DNA from: Eriocheir sinensis
Lineage: Eukaryota; Arthropoda; Malacostraca; Decapoda; Varunidae
Assembly (NCBI RefSeq): GCF_024679095.1
Contig: NC_066531.1
Span: 6,108,616-6,172,615 of the forward strand
Length of the DNA: 64,000 nt
Direction: 5' to 3'
Shown here: positions 22,931 through 35,444 of the stretch, piece by piece
How the letters are laid out: each line of letters opens with the position of its first letter
Numbering within the stretch: the stretch's first letter is position 1
The notes under the pieces: generated by a model
Told to the model about the DNA's origin: nothing
The model's database searches: none
What the model saw: only the letters and a program-made list of their open reading frames with translations
Position numbers and translations under genes: made by a program

Positions 22931-23900
22931 ACTTATTTGGTTTCATAACACGTGAAATACAGCATGTACAATTTCATCACACTAAGTGTTCATCACGTGT
23001 CTGGCATCATTAATGGGTTTCCAGGGAGTAATCTGTTAATGTATTACAGCATGCAATGTTTTTTTCTGCTTTATATGATATACATAATCATTATTGGTGG
23101 TGCTGATTTACAATGGCAGCTTGATATTCTTGACTTCAATGCCTCATAAACCCTTGTAAAATAATGTTTTTTTTGAATGGGGGAACAGTGGTTTGTTTGG
23201 TTACAATTCAAGGAGTTTCACATCAAATGATTTTATTACATCCAACTTAATGTGTGCTAAAACATATATTTTATTATTATCCAACTTTTAATGTGCTGCT
23301 TCCTGCAATAAATGCTGGCATGTTTACTGATGTAGCTTTATGAAATACAGTATCACTGCTCACCCTGTAAATTTACAGTGTGTCACATACTGCAGCATAA
23401 CTTTCCTGCTATTTCTTACACTATGAGTTGCCTTATTTTGGTCTTCTATTTGCTTATCATATGTGCCTCTGCTGCATAGTTGTGCTCAAGGAGCTTATCT
23501 TCATGACCCTGACACTACAAGGTCAGAGCTAGGAGATCATACTGTGTCCTACATTCCATTTTCACCCAGGCTCGCTCTGTCTCCTAGGATTACCAAGTTA
23601 TAGGATTCCTATTTAAGACAACTATGTTACCTTTCTTAATGTCCTCCATCAGTGTATTTCCTAGCATGTTTTATGATGCTTGCTCTATATTGATGTGCCT
23701 TGGGCAACATTTTTATACAGTTTTCTATTGTATAGGCACGCACCATTGTTGGTTTTGGCTTGGTTATAATTAATGTTCAGTTAATAATGCTTTGAGTGTC
23801 TCCCATTGCTTATTTCAGTTGTAATTAGAAGCTTGTTCTCTACCCTGTCACAGCATGCAACGTTTGCCATTATCTGGCAATTTGTACAGTTAGTATGATA
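22931..23900. repeat. Scattered degenerate relatives of the 126 bp repeat
   Basis: 'acagcatgcaatgtttt' near 23048 and 'cacgcaccattgttggtttt' near 23736, followed by 'ttatttcagttgtaatta', echo the tandem unit. Similarity is patchy between them. The array may once have extended across this stretch. Confidence 0.4.
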
Positions 23901-24150
23901 TTTTTACCAGCTATACATTTGTGCAAAGGTAAAGGTATTGGGGCATATTGTACAGGCAGCACGTGGCCCGGTGCTCTCATCTCTGTTACATTAGCCCATG
24001 ATCGAGCTCTGTGGTGTTAGGGATCCCATTACCCTGGGGACACAGACCAGTGTGGACATCCAGGTTACCACAGTTGCAAAGGCATTATAGTAATTTAGCA
24101 TGCATAGAATGTTGTATGTTTGTTTGTATTTAGCACTGGATATGTTTGCT

Positions 24151-24236
<86 letters not shown>
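24151..24236. repeat. (AC)7(AT)n compound microsatellite
   Basis: Seven AC units run directly into about 36 AT units. Confidence 0.97.
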
Positions 24237-24239
<3 letters not shown>

Positions 24240-24809
24240 CAAATGCTTTTCAACATCATATTTTCCAAAACAAATTGATATATAGATAATACCTAATAAA
24301 ACATAAGAACAACATATTTTCTTTTACCCTATTAGTAAATCATGTTACAAATGAAAAAATAAGTGAAGCTGGATAGGTGCTGGCAGGTACTAAAATAGTT
24401 AAGCTACCCTGAAAGTGACGTTTGGTGGGCTGCAATAGATGGCGTTACCTGCACGCCTGAGGAATTACTACATACCACTATCTCTTCTGTATAGTTCAGT
24501 AACTGTAGTTGCTCGGAGTGGGTAAACCACAGCAACCACGCTTCGACAGTGGTTGGTCGAGGTAGTTCTGGCAACCCATCGTGGTTGCAGATCAGCCGGA
24601 TACCAAGGCGTCCCTAAGGTCAGTTATTTCACAAGTAAGTGTACTTTTCTGGGACATCATGTCACCACCTGAATGGAGGTAAGTGTTCTTTCGAGTGGGA
24701 GAGATATTTCAACTGGTGGAGTCGGCCGAGAACGAAGTTGTTCTTCTTCAATATCAGTGATGACGCAAACATCGGTGGAACTCTTCCCATGCTTGCTTGA
24801 CTTTAATTC

Positions 24810-25130
24810 TGGCCTGCAGCAGCACCCACGACAGGTATTCTGCCTGCAGTAGCACCGGCTGTGTTTGACCTGCACCACCCGCGGCAGGTGTTTTGGCTTG
24901 CAGCACCACCTGCGGTGTTTGCCCTGTAGCAGCACCTGGCTGCAGGTGCTTTGGTCTGCAGCACCACCTGCAGGTACTAGCGCAGCAGCACCGGCTGCAG
25001 GTGCTTGGTCTGCACCAGCCGGCAGGTGTTTCACCTGTGCAGGGCAGCACCGCCGGCTGCAGGTGTTTGGCCTGGCAGCACACCTGCGGCAGGTGTTATC
25101 TGCAGTAATCACCCACGGCAGGTGCGCTTG
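24810..25130. repeat. GC-rich ~29 bp minisatellite
   Basis: The core 'gcaggtgtttggcctgcagc' recurs about eleven times, with variants, at 24833-25125. Spacing is mostly 27-31 bases (range 24-37). The tract is far more GC-rich than its AT-rich surroundings. Open frames exist on both strands; the longest is 169 codons on the minus strand (25166-24657), a Cys/Ala/Gly-rich product made largely of the repeat. Confidence 0.8.
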
Positions 25131-25901
25131 TAGCCAGTCGCAATAGACAAAGGTCAATGCTGACATACATTATCAAAAATGCAGTTAATAAGATAGGTAC
25201 GCTTAACTGAAAGTAAGTTGTTACCTTTGAGGCAGATGGTGGAGCGCCCATCCTTTCCCCATAAAACTATTTATTTACATAATTTATAGGGGAAAATCGT
25301 CAGACAAGAAATTGCAAATGAAACTATTTGAATATTTTTTGTGTCTGTATTAGAGCCAAATTATCCCTTGTTTTAGGTAATCTTCAAACTTGTCACAACT
25401 CCCCATATTGCCAGGCAAATACCAAACAGAAGCTAAAGTGAGTATCACAAATTTTCCGTATTTTCAGTTGTAATTACATAACACTGCTTCTCGTTAGATG
25501 TATAGAGGCTCACGTCCAGTCGGGCACTACAAGATGAGGCTGTTCTAATTTTTTTACGAACACAGTTTTGTAATGATGGACCGCGACACAAAGAATTAAA
25601 ATATATGGAATATATTGTCATGAAGAGGTATCTATTGATGGAATTTTGTGAATATTGTTTGGCATCCAATAGCAATGTCATAAATCTGTTATTATTTATA
25701 CTTTTTCCATATAAATGTCTTTCTGTACTTTGGTGGCACCAACTGCACTACATTATTGATCATCAAGTGTTTGCCCACTCACACCTCATCTAATAAGAGA
25801 AGGTAACTGAGTTATAACAATATTTGTTCTAGATTCTGCCTAAAACAATTAACTTATATGACAAACTATTAGCAGATCTCAATTAGTACCTAAGTATTGA
25901 C

Positions 25902-25903
<2 letters not shown>

Positions 25904-25995
<92 letters not shown>
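25904..25995. repeat. (AT)n microsatellite
   Basis: About 46 uninterrupted AT units, followed within about 55 bases by a 24-base T run at 26047-26070. Confidence 0.98.
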
Positions 25996-25997
<2 letters not shown>

Positions 25998-26071
25998 GTA
26001 TAATAAGCAATCAAGCTAAACTTGTATTGGCAAATCTTAAGTCTAATTTTTTTTTTTTTTTTTTTTTTTTC

Positions 26072-27361
26072 ACAGATGACTGATTGTAGAAGTATCAGGC
26101 TCATACAGATGTCTCTTGAGCTGCCTGATGAAATCGTTAACCTTGAAGTGACATGTGAAGGAACCTCACCTTGAGGGAAGTACATACGTAGGTTTACGCT
26201 CATATTTAGTGTTGTTTATAGACGCATATTCCTTTGGTGTAGGTTTTTCTTGTTTTGCCTCACCTTTTAGGAACTAATTTATAGTATGTTTTTCTGTTAA
26301 TATTTCACTGTACAACATGTTATGGTTACTTCTTTGAGATGCACTAACATCATATGCATCTTCTGCAGATGATAATTATAAGCTGTTATCATTGTCTTAC
26401 ATTTCTCTCCTAATACAAATTATAGCCTCAATGTCCTCATAATCAATTCCTTTATTTTATGTGGTTTGTATTGCATAAGGGACTTTATCCCATATGCAAC
26501 TTACATCCATATCCGTTTGGGATTTGCGATAAAAATTATAAATGTTAAATTCTTTATTCTACAGCTCAAAGACACTCAAGGCAGTTCATCATATTGGTGG
26601 TCCTCGTCCAGCCAGTTTGTCTCCATTAGTACAGAAATTTTTCTTCAGATTGTTAGCTATCACTTGAACATAATAAGACTAAGAAATTGCATAAAAGGGA
26701 GTAAATTAACAGTGAGCTAAATAAAAAGGTATCAAAATTTTTTGTACAGTATTATCATCTGTCCACATTAATGCATGCATTGTACAGTTGCAGTGTTCTT
26801 TTGGTTTAACAAGAAGTGGAACTAGCAGTACATTGGGTATTTGTAGTATACTTGAGGATGTTGCACTGTTAGCAACATAGAAAGTTATATTTTCATAGCG
26901 GGATTGTGTACCAAAGTGTTTGTTAGTCTGATGCTCAAATTATGTTTCCTTATTCATCACTATGGTGCCTGATTTTGCCTGTTGCAGTGTAAAAATATAT
27001 TTTGCAGAGATTATTATGTAACCTAGATTCATGCTTTATCAGAATTGTCTCAATTCATATTCCTGAGAACACGTATGAGTTAACACCCACTTATAGCACA
27101 AATACTTGTTTCAGCTTTATTTAGTATAGAAAATGGAGATTTGATGCAAGAAATCATACCATAGTACTCCTCGTTTTTTGACGATATGAATATTATATTA
27201 TGCAATATCACTAATACATAATCTTGCATATACAGTTGCCTCAAGGAACTCCACAGCATTACAGTGCAGAGCAGGAGTGGAGTAAATCTTGTTGAAGGCA
27301 TACAAAATCGCCAGACAATGTCAATAAAACAGGGGCACCACCAATCCCTCAACCTTCTCAC
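26072..27361. other. AT-rich gene-free stretch
   Basis: No recognised gene or repeat. Possibly intronic if the candidate exon at 27362-27456 is real. Confidence 0.4.
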
Positions 27362-27456
27362 TTGACATTCTCCATGGTCTCCTTCGGGTCTCCCACAGCA
27401 TTGAACCACGGAACCTCTTTGAAAGTGGTAGAACAATATGAAGTAGTAAATTTTGT
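27362..27456 (-). CDS. Candidate coding exon, unknown gene
   Basis: On the minus strand an acceptor-like TTTTTATAG precedes 95 bases that stay open and end at a donor-like GTGAGAAG. The frame reads TKFTTSYCSTTFKEVPWFNA and then VGDPKETMENV, compositionally protein-like. No neighbouring exons were found and no family is recognised, so the call rests only on splice signals and composition. Confidence 0.25.
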
Positions 27457-28615
27457 CTATAAAAATAGGTTAAAATTACATTTAAATTTCCTCATGTACA
27501 TACATTTAAATCTTTGTAACTCATGAACTTACTTGCATTTGTGTGTGCTAAATCTATTGTCTTTACATTGCCGTTAGTAGTGCTACTACTGTTCACATAA
27601 CAGTTTATCCCTGCCTTCCCCTTTTTCTTGTAGACTTTAATAGTAATCTGTATACTTTCCATAAACTTGTTCTTTGCAAAAAGAAATGATTGCTTTTACC
27701 AACTGATGAAGATTTGGATGCTGACCATGAACTACCACCACCAAGCTGTTCTAAGTGCCACAGAAGGTGGCAAAAGAGTGGCACCTGGACGAAGTGGTTG
27801 CCTGAGGCCAGCATAACTACTAAAGTGCTGGCCCCTCTACAAGGTACTGGACCTACTGGACAGAAGTGTGCGCGCTGGAAGCCGGCATAGGGTAGCAGGT
27901 GCAGGGCCCTCGACAGGAGTTACTGGATCTGCTGGTTCAAGTACCCATGCAAACCATTTTACCAGTGACAGGCGCGCTGGCCCCAGTAAGGCCGACAGCA
28001 GGGTATATATTGCACAATGCAGAAATGGACGACTGCTGCAGGATGTTGTGGATGGCTTCTGAAGACGCGTACAGAGATTGTGAAGAATAGTGAAGTCGTT
28101 AGGGCTACAGTAGATCTCTTATAAAGAATTGCGAAGATTCAATGACAATTTACGAATCAGCCATGGAAAAATCATGGAAAAGGCGACATGAATCTGACGG
28201 TGACTGAGGGTGTAAAAAATGTTTTTTGGATGTTGGGCTGAATTAGCCACCAAATAATTTATTAGTAATTAATCAATGTCATATCTTTTCTTTTTCCCAA
28301 CACTGAAGGTATGGATGTAATTAGCAGAGGAACTGATGACCATATGCACTTTAGACAGTAACGAAACAGGGGATAGGTGAAGGGAAATGATAGGGATACC
28401 AAGAAGAACTTGAGAAAATAATATGTAGAGCAAAGACAAAGTTATATTGGTAAAGGGTGCTTAAAAACTCCAGAGAGTGGGGTGACTCAAAGCCATACTA
28501 TCCATAAAGGAAACTTAGGGCATCACACTAGATGATGATGGCATGTCTTTCAGCCTGGATATCACAGTAGTTCCTATTTGTTTTGTATATGAAGAAGCCA
28601 AAATTAAGATAACAT
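27457..28615. other. No gene recognised
   Basis: Short open frames at 27690-28090 (63-66 codons) sit in a slightly GC-richer patch but show no known motif. Confidence 0.4.
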
Positions 28616-28617
28616 TT

Positions 28618-28692
28618 GCTTCAATGGTGGGAATTAAACCCAGACCAAAAAATACCAGGAGTTTTGCCACAAGGCCACAGACTCCTTACCAG
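28618..28692 (-). repeat. tRNA-derived SINE head
   Basis: The minus strand shows 'tgtggccttgtggcaaaact' (A-box region) and 'gggtttaattcccacc' (B box, consensus GGTTCRANYCC) about 45 bases later, as in a tRNA-like promoter. Confidence 0.45.
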
Positions 28693-28727
28693 TTCATAAG
28701 TAAAGCAAATGGTGTAGCCCTTGCTTT

Positions 28728-28805
28728 TTGCTCCATTGTGGCCTGATGTTAAACTTTGCTAAATTGTAGATGGAGGTCAGGATTTCGATTCTCACCACTG
28801 GAGTC
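28728..28805 (+). repeat. tRNA-derived SINE head, opposite orientation
   Basis: 'attgtggcctgatgttaaac' and, 45 bases on, 'gatttcgattctcacc' resemble A and B boxes. It stands head-to-head with the minus-strand head at 28618-28692, about 35 bases away. Confidence 0.35.
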
Positions 28806-28829
28806 AGAATGTGTTTGATATACTTAAAG

Positions 28830-31800
28830 AATGAGTCTTGTTGAGAGAGAATTTTCAGTATTATTTGTAGAACGGAAAATCATAATTCAACAGAATTATT
28901 ACTACTTACAGTTACCTAAGGTTAAACAATTGAATGAATTATATCAGTTTATTAACGAGTACACACTTTATAGTATCTAATACAATAAATATAGGCCTCA
29001 ATGCATGAAATACAAACCTATTGAATATCCTTCCTGATAGGTATTTATATTTAGTTACTTGTACACAGTACTGCGATGAGTAGGGCTTTTATTTTAGTAA
29101 GTTGTATCCTCCTCCTCTGTTAACACACCTTATACTTTCTTCCATATACATGATGCACCTAATGTCACAATTTGTGCAAACAATATTTACAACTGAAATT
29201 GTATAATGAATCTAAGAGACTCATTTCCATCTTCATGAAGCAAATAGTGTGCACTGAGTTATGATAACACTACAAAGTTGTGTGACACTCATTGCCTTTC
29301 AGAGTAATAAAAAATACATAATAGGTGACGTGGGAGGCTGAGGTTACATATGGTTAGCATACACATAATCTTAGAACGTGAGTTCAACTTCTGTCTGGCT
29401 GATCACTTTTCGAGCTGCCTTATTACATCACCCAGAAATCCAGCAGCAAGCTGATACTGTAGTCTAAAGACAAGTGCACATATGAAATTTCTCTTCTCTA
29501 CCTGCATGCTTGACTGAGGATCAAAATGTACTCTTCATTGTCTGTATCATCACAATATTCAGACAATTCAGGCACAGTGGTTATCAGGAAACATAAGAAG
29601 GGCTACATTATGGATCACACAACATGCAACAATAATTTGAGTTACATTTTTACTATATCTACCTCCAAGGTGTTTCGGACAACGATCTCCCCTTTCAAAA
29701 ACCAATGCATTCCTCAATGGCTACTCTAGATTTTGACAATTTTTGTTATACATGCGTTGCTTCTCTGTGTCAGATGCCGATATATTTCTTAGGGTACAGT
29801 AGTATATTTCTAGTTTAAAGCCGGGTCCCCAACTTCGTCGCTCATTCCTGGGAAAAATTCATTGGTGGTGTCTTGATTGCTGCACATAGAATTATGGGAA
29901 GGTCAAGGCATCGCTGATCATGAATGCTTCCACCGATCTGTTGATATGTGAGTAAATCATTTTGCATCCCACACACTACAAGTAACACCTCACTATGGTT
30001 CATTCATGCGATCTAGATAGTCTTTCTGATTATCTTCTGAGTCGGACATTTATGTGAGTTGCATCTATTACCCTACTATGCAGGAATATTTGCAATTTAT
30101 AGAACGGTCATGTCTATATCTGATGGCCATGTGATTACCTTCTTAGCCCAATTCACATATCAGGAGAACAGTGAATAAAACAGTCGATGAACCTTTTAGT
30201 TGTCCTGAAACTGAAAGCTATCTCTGAAAAGATGTCTGCCGCAGGGAGCCATAATGCAAGCAACAGACCTTCAGTGGTAAATGCTTCTTCTTGCCATGTG
30301 GGTTCTCGGTGAGTGTCATCATGCTTGATGTTATCCAACAAATAATGAAAAACCTTGAAGCTTGAGTCAGGCGAGAGTGTAGAAAAGTCATGTCGTCCAT
30401 GGCCAACAGTTCATCAGCAAACGATGCCTCACTTCTCGATGTATTCTGCGTCCATGAAACAAGAATGTGTAATTCCACATACCCAGTGCTAACCTTTAAA
30501 TTATCATAATGTCTGTCTTTGCTCTATAAGCAGTAAAATTATTTTAAGAAAAAAGAAATAAAATAGGTGTCAGGAAGCTTCAATCCCAGACAGAATTATT
30601 AATTCCCTCAAAAGGAAGGCCTACTCTTGGCGAATACCTATGTCAGACAGCATGTAATCTCAATTAAATAACCTACACTTATCGTTTAGCACACATAGGT
30701 TGGAAGTACAACTCCACCTTCTGGGTGACACAATGGTTTGTGGGCCAAGGCCCATCTATGATAATTTGTGGTTATTAAACTTTCAGGCTTCCTTAGTCAC
30801 TAAAGGACAAGGTATGATATATATTAACATGTATACTACATGGCACTCTAAAAAGTTTGATAGTCTCACCATTGACTCAAGTTTCATATTGTTTTCCGAT
30901 TTTCTTGTCAATCAATAGTTTTAGAGGATTGAGAATGGGGAAACTAATGATGTGTGACAACTTAAAGCAGCTGTCACGAATATTTGTTGAAATGTTGTAG
31001 TTGGTGTAACTGTAAATAATTATGAAATGAACTCTCCTCCTGGTTAGTGTGCAGAATATTATGAATATGTTAAAATCGCGTCACTCTAACTGAAAGGTGA
31101 CAAATTACATACCAATTAACATATTCTCAGTATTTCTTCAGGAGCTGGGTTGAGTACCTGTGAAGATACGAGGAAAGAAATGATAGAGAAAAAAAAAAGT
31201 CGAGATATCCAAGTGACCATGTTGCGTATATTTGGGAGATCATACGTTCGTACAGCAGTGTCTTTTACACTTTCAGGACTTGATGGTGGGTGGGACTACC
31301 TTTTTCAAATATGTACGACTATGGAAAGGATGCATCGTGGACATCTGTCCGTTACTGCTGTAATTATTGTGGTTTCCTCACCTCGACATATCTATCGAAG
31401 CCCACAACTGCACTATATGATTGGGCACCATGTCAGCTGTTGATTCATTGCGGCACACTTCTTGAAGTGCTACGCACAGCCGCTGAAAGACTCCTCAAGT
31501 CTTTACATGCGCCATTGTCAAAGGATTTGTGAAACACCGATTGGTACAAGTTGCTGGAACGGCGGCGGCGCATTGCATTTATGACATGTTTGCCCCAACT
31601 CTGGTTGCTAACCAGCAGTTGGCAAACCATGGTGCTTTGAGTGGCGAAAATAGAGATGGCAATCCTCACCTAAGCTCGCCACGCCATGGTCGTTGGCACA
31701 ACTCTGCTTTGTGGCTTACTTATATGATTACTTCTTGTTGACATGATTGGATTTGACGGTATGAAGACACCCCAGTAAAAGCCGTAAGAAGGAATATTGA

Positions 31801-32440
31801 ACAATACCTCTCAACCAGAACACCCAGGTGCTGATAAGCTGTAGTAAACCAAATTATGTAGATTTTTGGTAACATAGTATCAATATAAGCTATAGAGCTT
31901 TGTGTGAAAATAATGCTAATAGTGAAATAATGGCTACGATACATTGTATGAAAAGAATTTAAGCATACCATCTCAAAACAAGAAATATTTTGTTGAAAAA
32001 TACATCATGTTGAAATATAGATTGAAACTGCTTTTAAATTGTCATATTACTAGTTATTGGTGGGCCTTCATCATTGCTTTTTTCTGATAAAAGTGAAAAG
32101 CTTGAGAGATAAATTTTATTTAAAGAAAATGGAATCAGGTCGACGTCACGCAAAACGTTATGTTTACGACCTGTTAACTCATTACATAGTAGAATTTTGA
32201 AAAAACGGAAATTACACTTTATTGGTATTTTCCATATTGCGTCGAAGTCTCTACGACAAAAAATAAAACCAGGGGAAGTTGTGACGTCATGAAAAGCGTT
32301 ATGACGTCCTTACCGTCGGACGATGACGTACCATTCTTGGCTCATCTGAGGAACATAGTGATGATTTGGATATAATGAGGAGACAGTTAAAAGATCTTAT
32401 ACTTTTTTTTTGTGTGTTATTGACCGTGTGTCCAGAGGGT
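28830..32440. other. AT-rich stretch without confident genes
   Basis: A tRNA-like SINE relic is possible at 29335-29400 ('atggttagcatacaca' plus 'gagttcaacttct'). Open frames at 31150-31741 plus and 30153-30478 minus are below 100 codons and unrecognised. Confidence 0.4.
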
Positions 32441-32449
32441 GATGTTCCT

Positions 32450-33620
32450 TCAAGGTGACATCGAGCTTGTTTTAAAAGTCAATCGTATCTGGACCACTGA
32501 AGGGTGGAAGCTATTCCATTATGCTTTTCTGGTGGTGAAGAAAATCTGGTGCGAATCTGAATTTTGCTTTGTCTACATTTGAGTTTTATGCATTGTTCAT
32601 CGTTCGCAAAGTGTCTCATCGTCATAAACAATTTTGATCTGTCTACATTCGTGAAACCATTAAGTATTTTGAAACATTCAGTCAGTCTTCCTCGGAGACG
32701 TTGCTCAGAAGAACATGTTAAGGGCGGAAGCCATTCTTACGTAGGATTTGTTGCGCAGGAAGGGATCATTTTTTGTTGCCCGACGCTGGACACCTAATTT
32801 AGCAATGTCCTTTGCATGGTGGGGAGACCAAAATGTACCGCATGTTCCAAGTAAGGATCTGACTAAACTTCATTGAAACGAAAAGTAGTACATCTCTATT
32901 CTTGAATAAAAAGTTTTTAATGAGGCCAACATTCTCGCTGTACTGCATCGATGCAATGCTGTGAGAATTTGAGTTTGTGCGATTGGACCCCAGGTCCTTA
33001 ACATTGAACACTTTTGAATTTAACACGCCCGCGCGTTTCGTAATCAGACTTCTGTTCTTGTTTCAACGAAGATTGCTTACACTTGTCTACGACGGGCATC
33101 TTCATCCATCCGACGAAGCTGAAATTTTGTACAAATCCTCTTGGAAGTTGCTGTCTTCGTCAGTGAGAACCGAGTTACCCAATCCTTGTGTCGTCCTGGA
33201 ATTTACTAATGCGATTATTGAGGTCCAACATCTGTTGATGAAAATAATGAAGAGCCTGAGGGACGCCACTAGTGACAGCGCCACTCTGAGTTAAATCCGT
33301 CAATCACCACTCTTTGATGTCTGTTGCTCAACCAATTCGCGATCCATTGGTGTGCTTGGCCATCAACACCTAACTGCTTTGGTTATAAAGTTATTTATGT
33401 TGTGGGACTTTTATCAAACGCTTTCTGGTAATCAAGACAACTACCAATGATTTGGTTTCGTCATAAACTGAAGGTCGTTATAAAGGTCAAATAGAGTTTG
33501 ATAGGCAGGATCTTTTTACGGAAGCCATCAGCGAATCTGATTAATGGTAACTGGATGTCAATTTTGTCTAATTATGCTCTCAAGTAGCTTACCCACAACA
33601 AGTTAAGACTAAATGGGCCT
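32450..33620 (-). pseudogene. Decayed CR1 LINE, RT to C-terminus
   Basis: The minus strand, read through many frameshifts, gives FADGFRKKIL near 33530, HQWIANWLSNRHQRVVIDGF near 33350-33290, WSPHHAKDIAKLGVQRRATK near 32825-32770 and FLRNKSY-like sequence after that. This is the order of a CR1 reverse transcriptase and C-terminal domain. It is older than the CR1 at 43-47 kb. Confidence 0.75.
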
Positions 33621-33954
33621 GTAATTTACTTGGCCATTTTTTAGTCGTTAGCCTTTTAATCCGGAAGGACGATTCTTGCCCGCACGAACATAATAAATAC
33701 GGTTTGTGAGGAAGGAGAATATTTCGTTCTTCAGTTCTTTAAGCAGTATAGAATATACTTTGTCAGGTCAGGACTTTTATTTGTTTGATGATTGGAGGCG
33801 ATAGGGACTTCATCAGTTTGTTATTTACAAAAGATTTAGGCAAAAGCATGCTCAAGATTTACATTAGTACTGGTGTTGGTGGTAGTGGTGGAGACTGTTG
33901 GTATTAAACGCAGGAAATTAATTGTTTAAAGTTTTTGCAATGTGTTGGCTGTCA

Positions 33955-34790
33955 GTCATAGGCTGTTCACTTAACTCTGAGCCGTGGGCCGAGTATCATT
34001 GCTTGTAAGGCCGCTGATTGGCTGTGGCTCCTCGCTCACCTGTTGAAACATAAATAGTACTCGCGTGGCACATGTCTATGTTTTATTCGTTATATCTTGT
34101 CTCATACACTGTAGACCATTTTTGTTGTTCGTTGCACTCAACCCGGTGAATGGAAGCTTCGATACTCAGGGAAAAATATAAGCAATAATAAAGAAGTTTT
34201 ACTAGCGGATTGAAGCGGGGAAATTTTCTTGCGATATCTTATAACACCTGTTGTTGTATCATTTCCTGTGTAAATATTTAAAAGGAATGCTGTTATAAAC
34301 ATTGCGTTTCATAAAGATATCTCCTGAACGGAATGCAATCATCAAATTATAGTTAGATGATAATACTGGCGGATTACTGATTATTTATGGGCATGTGTCA
34401 CTCGCCGGGAAGAGGAGCAGCGAGGCAGCGGCGACACAAGGCTGTGTAGGGTGAGGACAGAGGTAAGGAGAGCGCTGATTGGCTGGCGGCCTCTGCCACT
34501 CACCGTGTTGAGGCAGTGTATAATGGTATATGTTTGCTTGTTTTATTCGTTATATCTTGTCTATGTACGTGACAGATAATTTCTGTTGGTACCTTTAGAC
34601 TCGGCAATGAATGGGGAACTTTTCGATACTCAGGAAAAAGATAGCAATAAGCAACTATAAAGAAATTTTGGCAGAGTTGAGTAAGCTTTCTTCCGATATC
34701 TTTATAACGCTGTTTATTTATCATGTTTCTGAATAAATATTCAAGAGTATGCTGCTATAAACTATTGCATTCATTTGAGGATGTCTCTAG
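33955..34790 (+). repeat. Foldback-like element, left arm
   Basis: Reverse-complementary to 35445-36270. The arm itself holds two related units of roughly 490 bases. Each carries 'gctgattggctg', 'ttttattcgttatatcttgt', 'cgatactcagg', 'gatatctttataac' and 'ctgtttatttatcat'-type blocks, at about 34010-34330 and 34470-34760. Confidence 0.85.
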
Positions 34791-35282
34791 ACATAATACA
34801 ATTGTCAACTTATAGTTAGAGGTAATGTAAATTAATTACAATGGGTATAGGAAAATTATGACTCGCGGAAAGGGCGAGTGGCAGTGCAGCCGGCCAGGCA
34901 GCAGACTCATGCCTGCAGGTATGAGGGAGAGGCTCGGCCCCAGTAGAAGACAGCACAGCAGTGAGGGAAAGCAAATACTGGTGGTGTCCTGCATTATTTA
35001 TTTGCCTTGATTTTGCTTATGGTACGAGAGTGCATCCTTTGCTTTAGCGCGTGGCCGTTGCTAATCTGACTGGTATTGACACTGGATTGATAAGTTTTCT
35101 ATGGGCCTTATGGTTATATGGCTATGAAATAAAATCATATGAACACTTACCCCATTTCTTTTCTTAAATGCCTGGACGTTGTGTGTGATAAAACAAAAAA
35201 AAATGCTGTGTAATATAGCCTACCTTGAACCGTGAAATTAGAAAATACCTTGAAAAGCATGTATATACGCGTTGGAAATGCT

Positions 35283-35344
<62 letters not shown>

Positions 35345-35444
35345 CCAAGTAGGCATTTCCCCACGGCACCCAGGGACATGACATACTTTGAGGCATTTTA
35401 ATTCACAGTTCAAGGTAGGCTGTAATACACACTTATATTACACA
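34791..35444. other. Foldback spacer with (CT)n tract
   Basis: Unpaired centre of the 33955-36270 inverted repeat. It holds a (CT)n microsatellite at 35286-35344, interrupted once by a C, and no gene. Confidence 0.6.

Noticed and set aside
23991..24285. Tyr/Ile-rich open frames on both strands
   Set aside because: They are translations of the (AT)n microsatellite.
29820..30480. Possible PIF/Harbinger transposase remnant on the minus strand
   Set aside because: One stretch (EGLLLALWLPAADIFSEIAF) resembles the N-terminal helix-turn-helix region, but no DDE block or other motif follows in any frame.
35147..35413. Arg/Glu-repeat open frame
   Set aside because: Translation of the (CT)n microsatellite on the minus strand.
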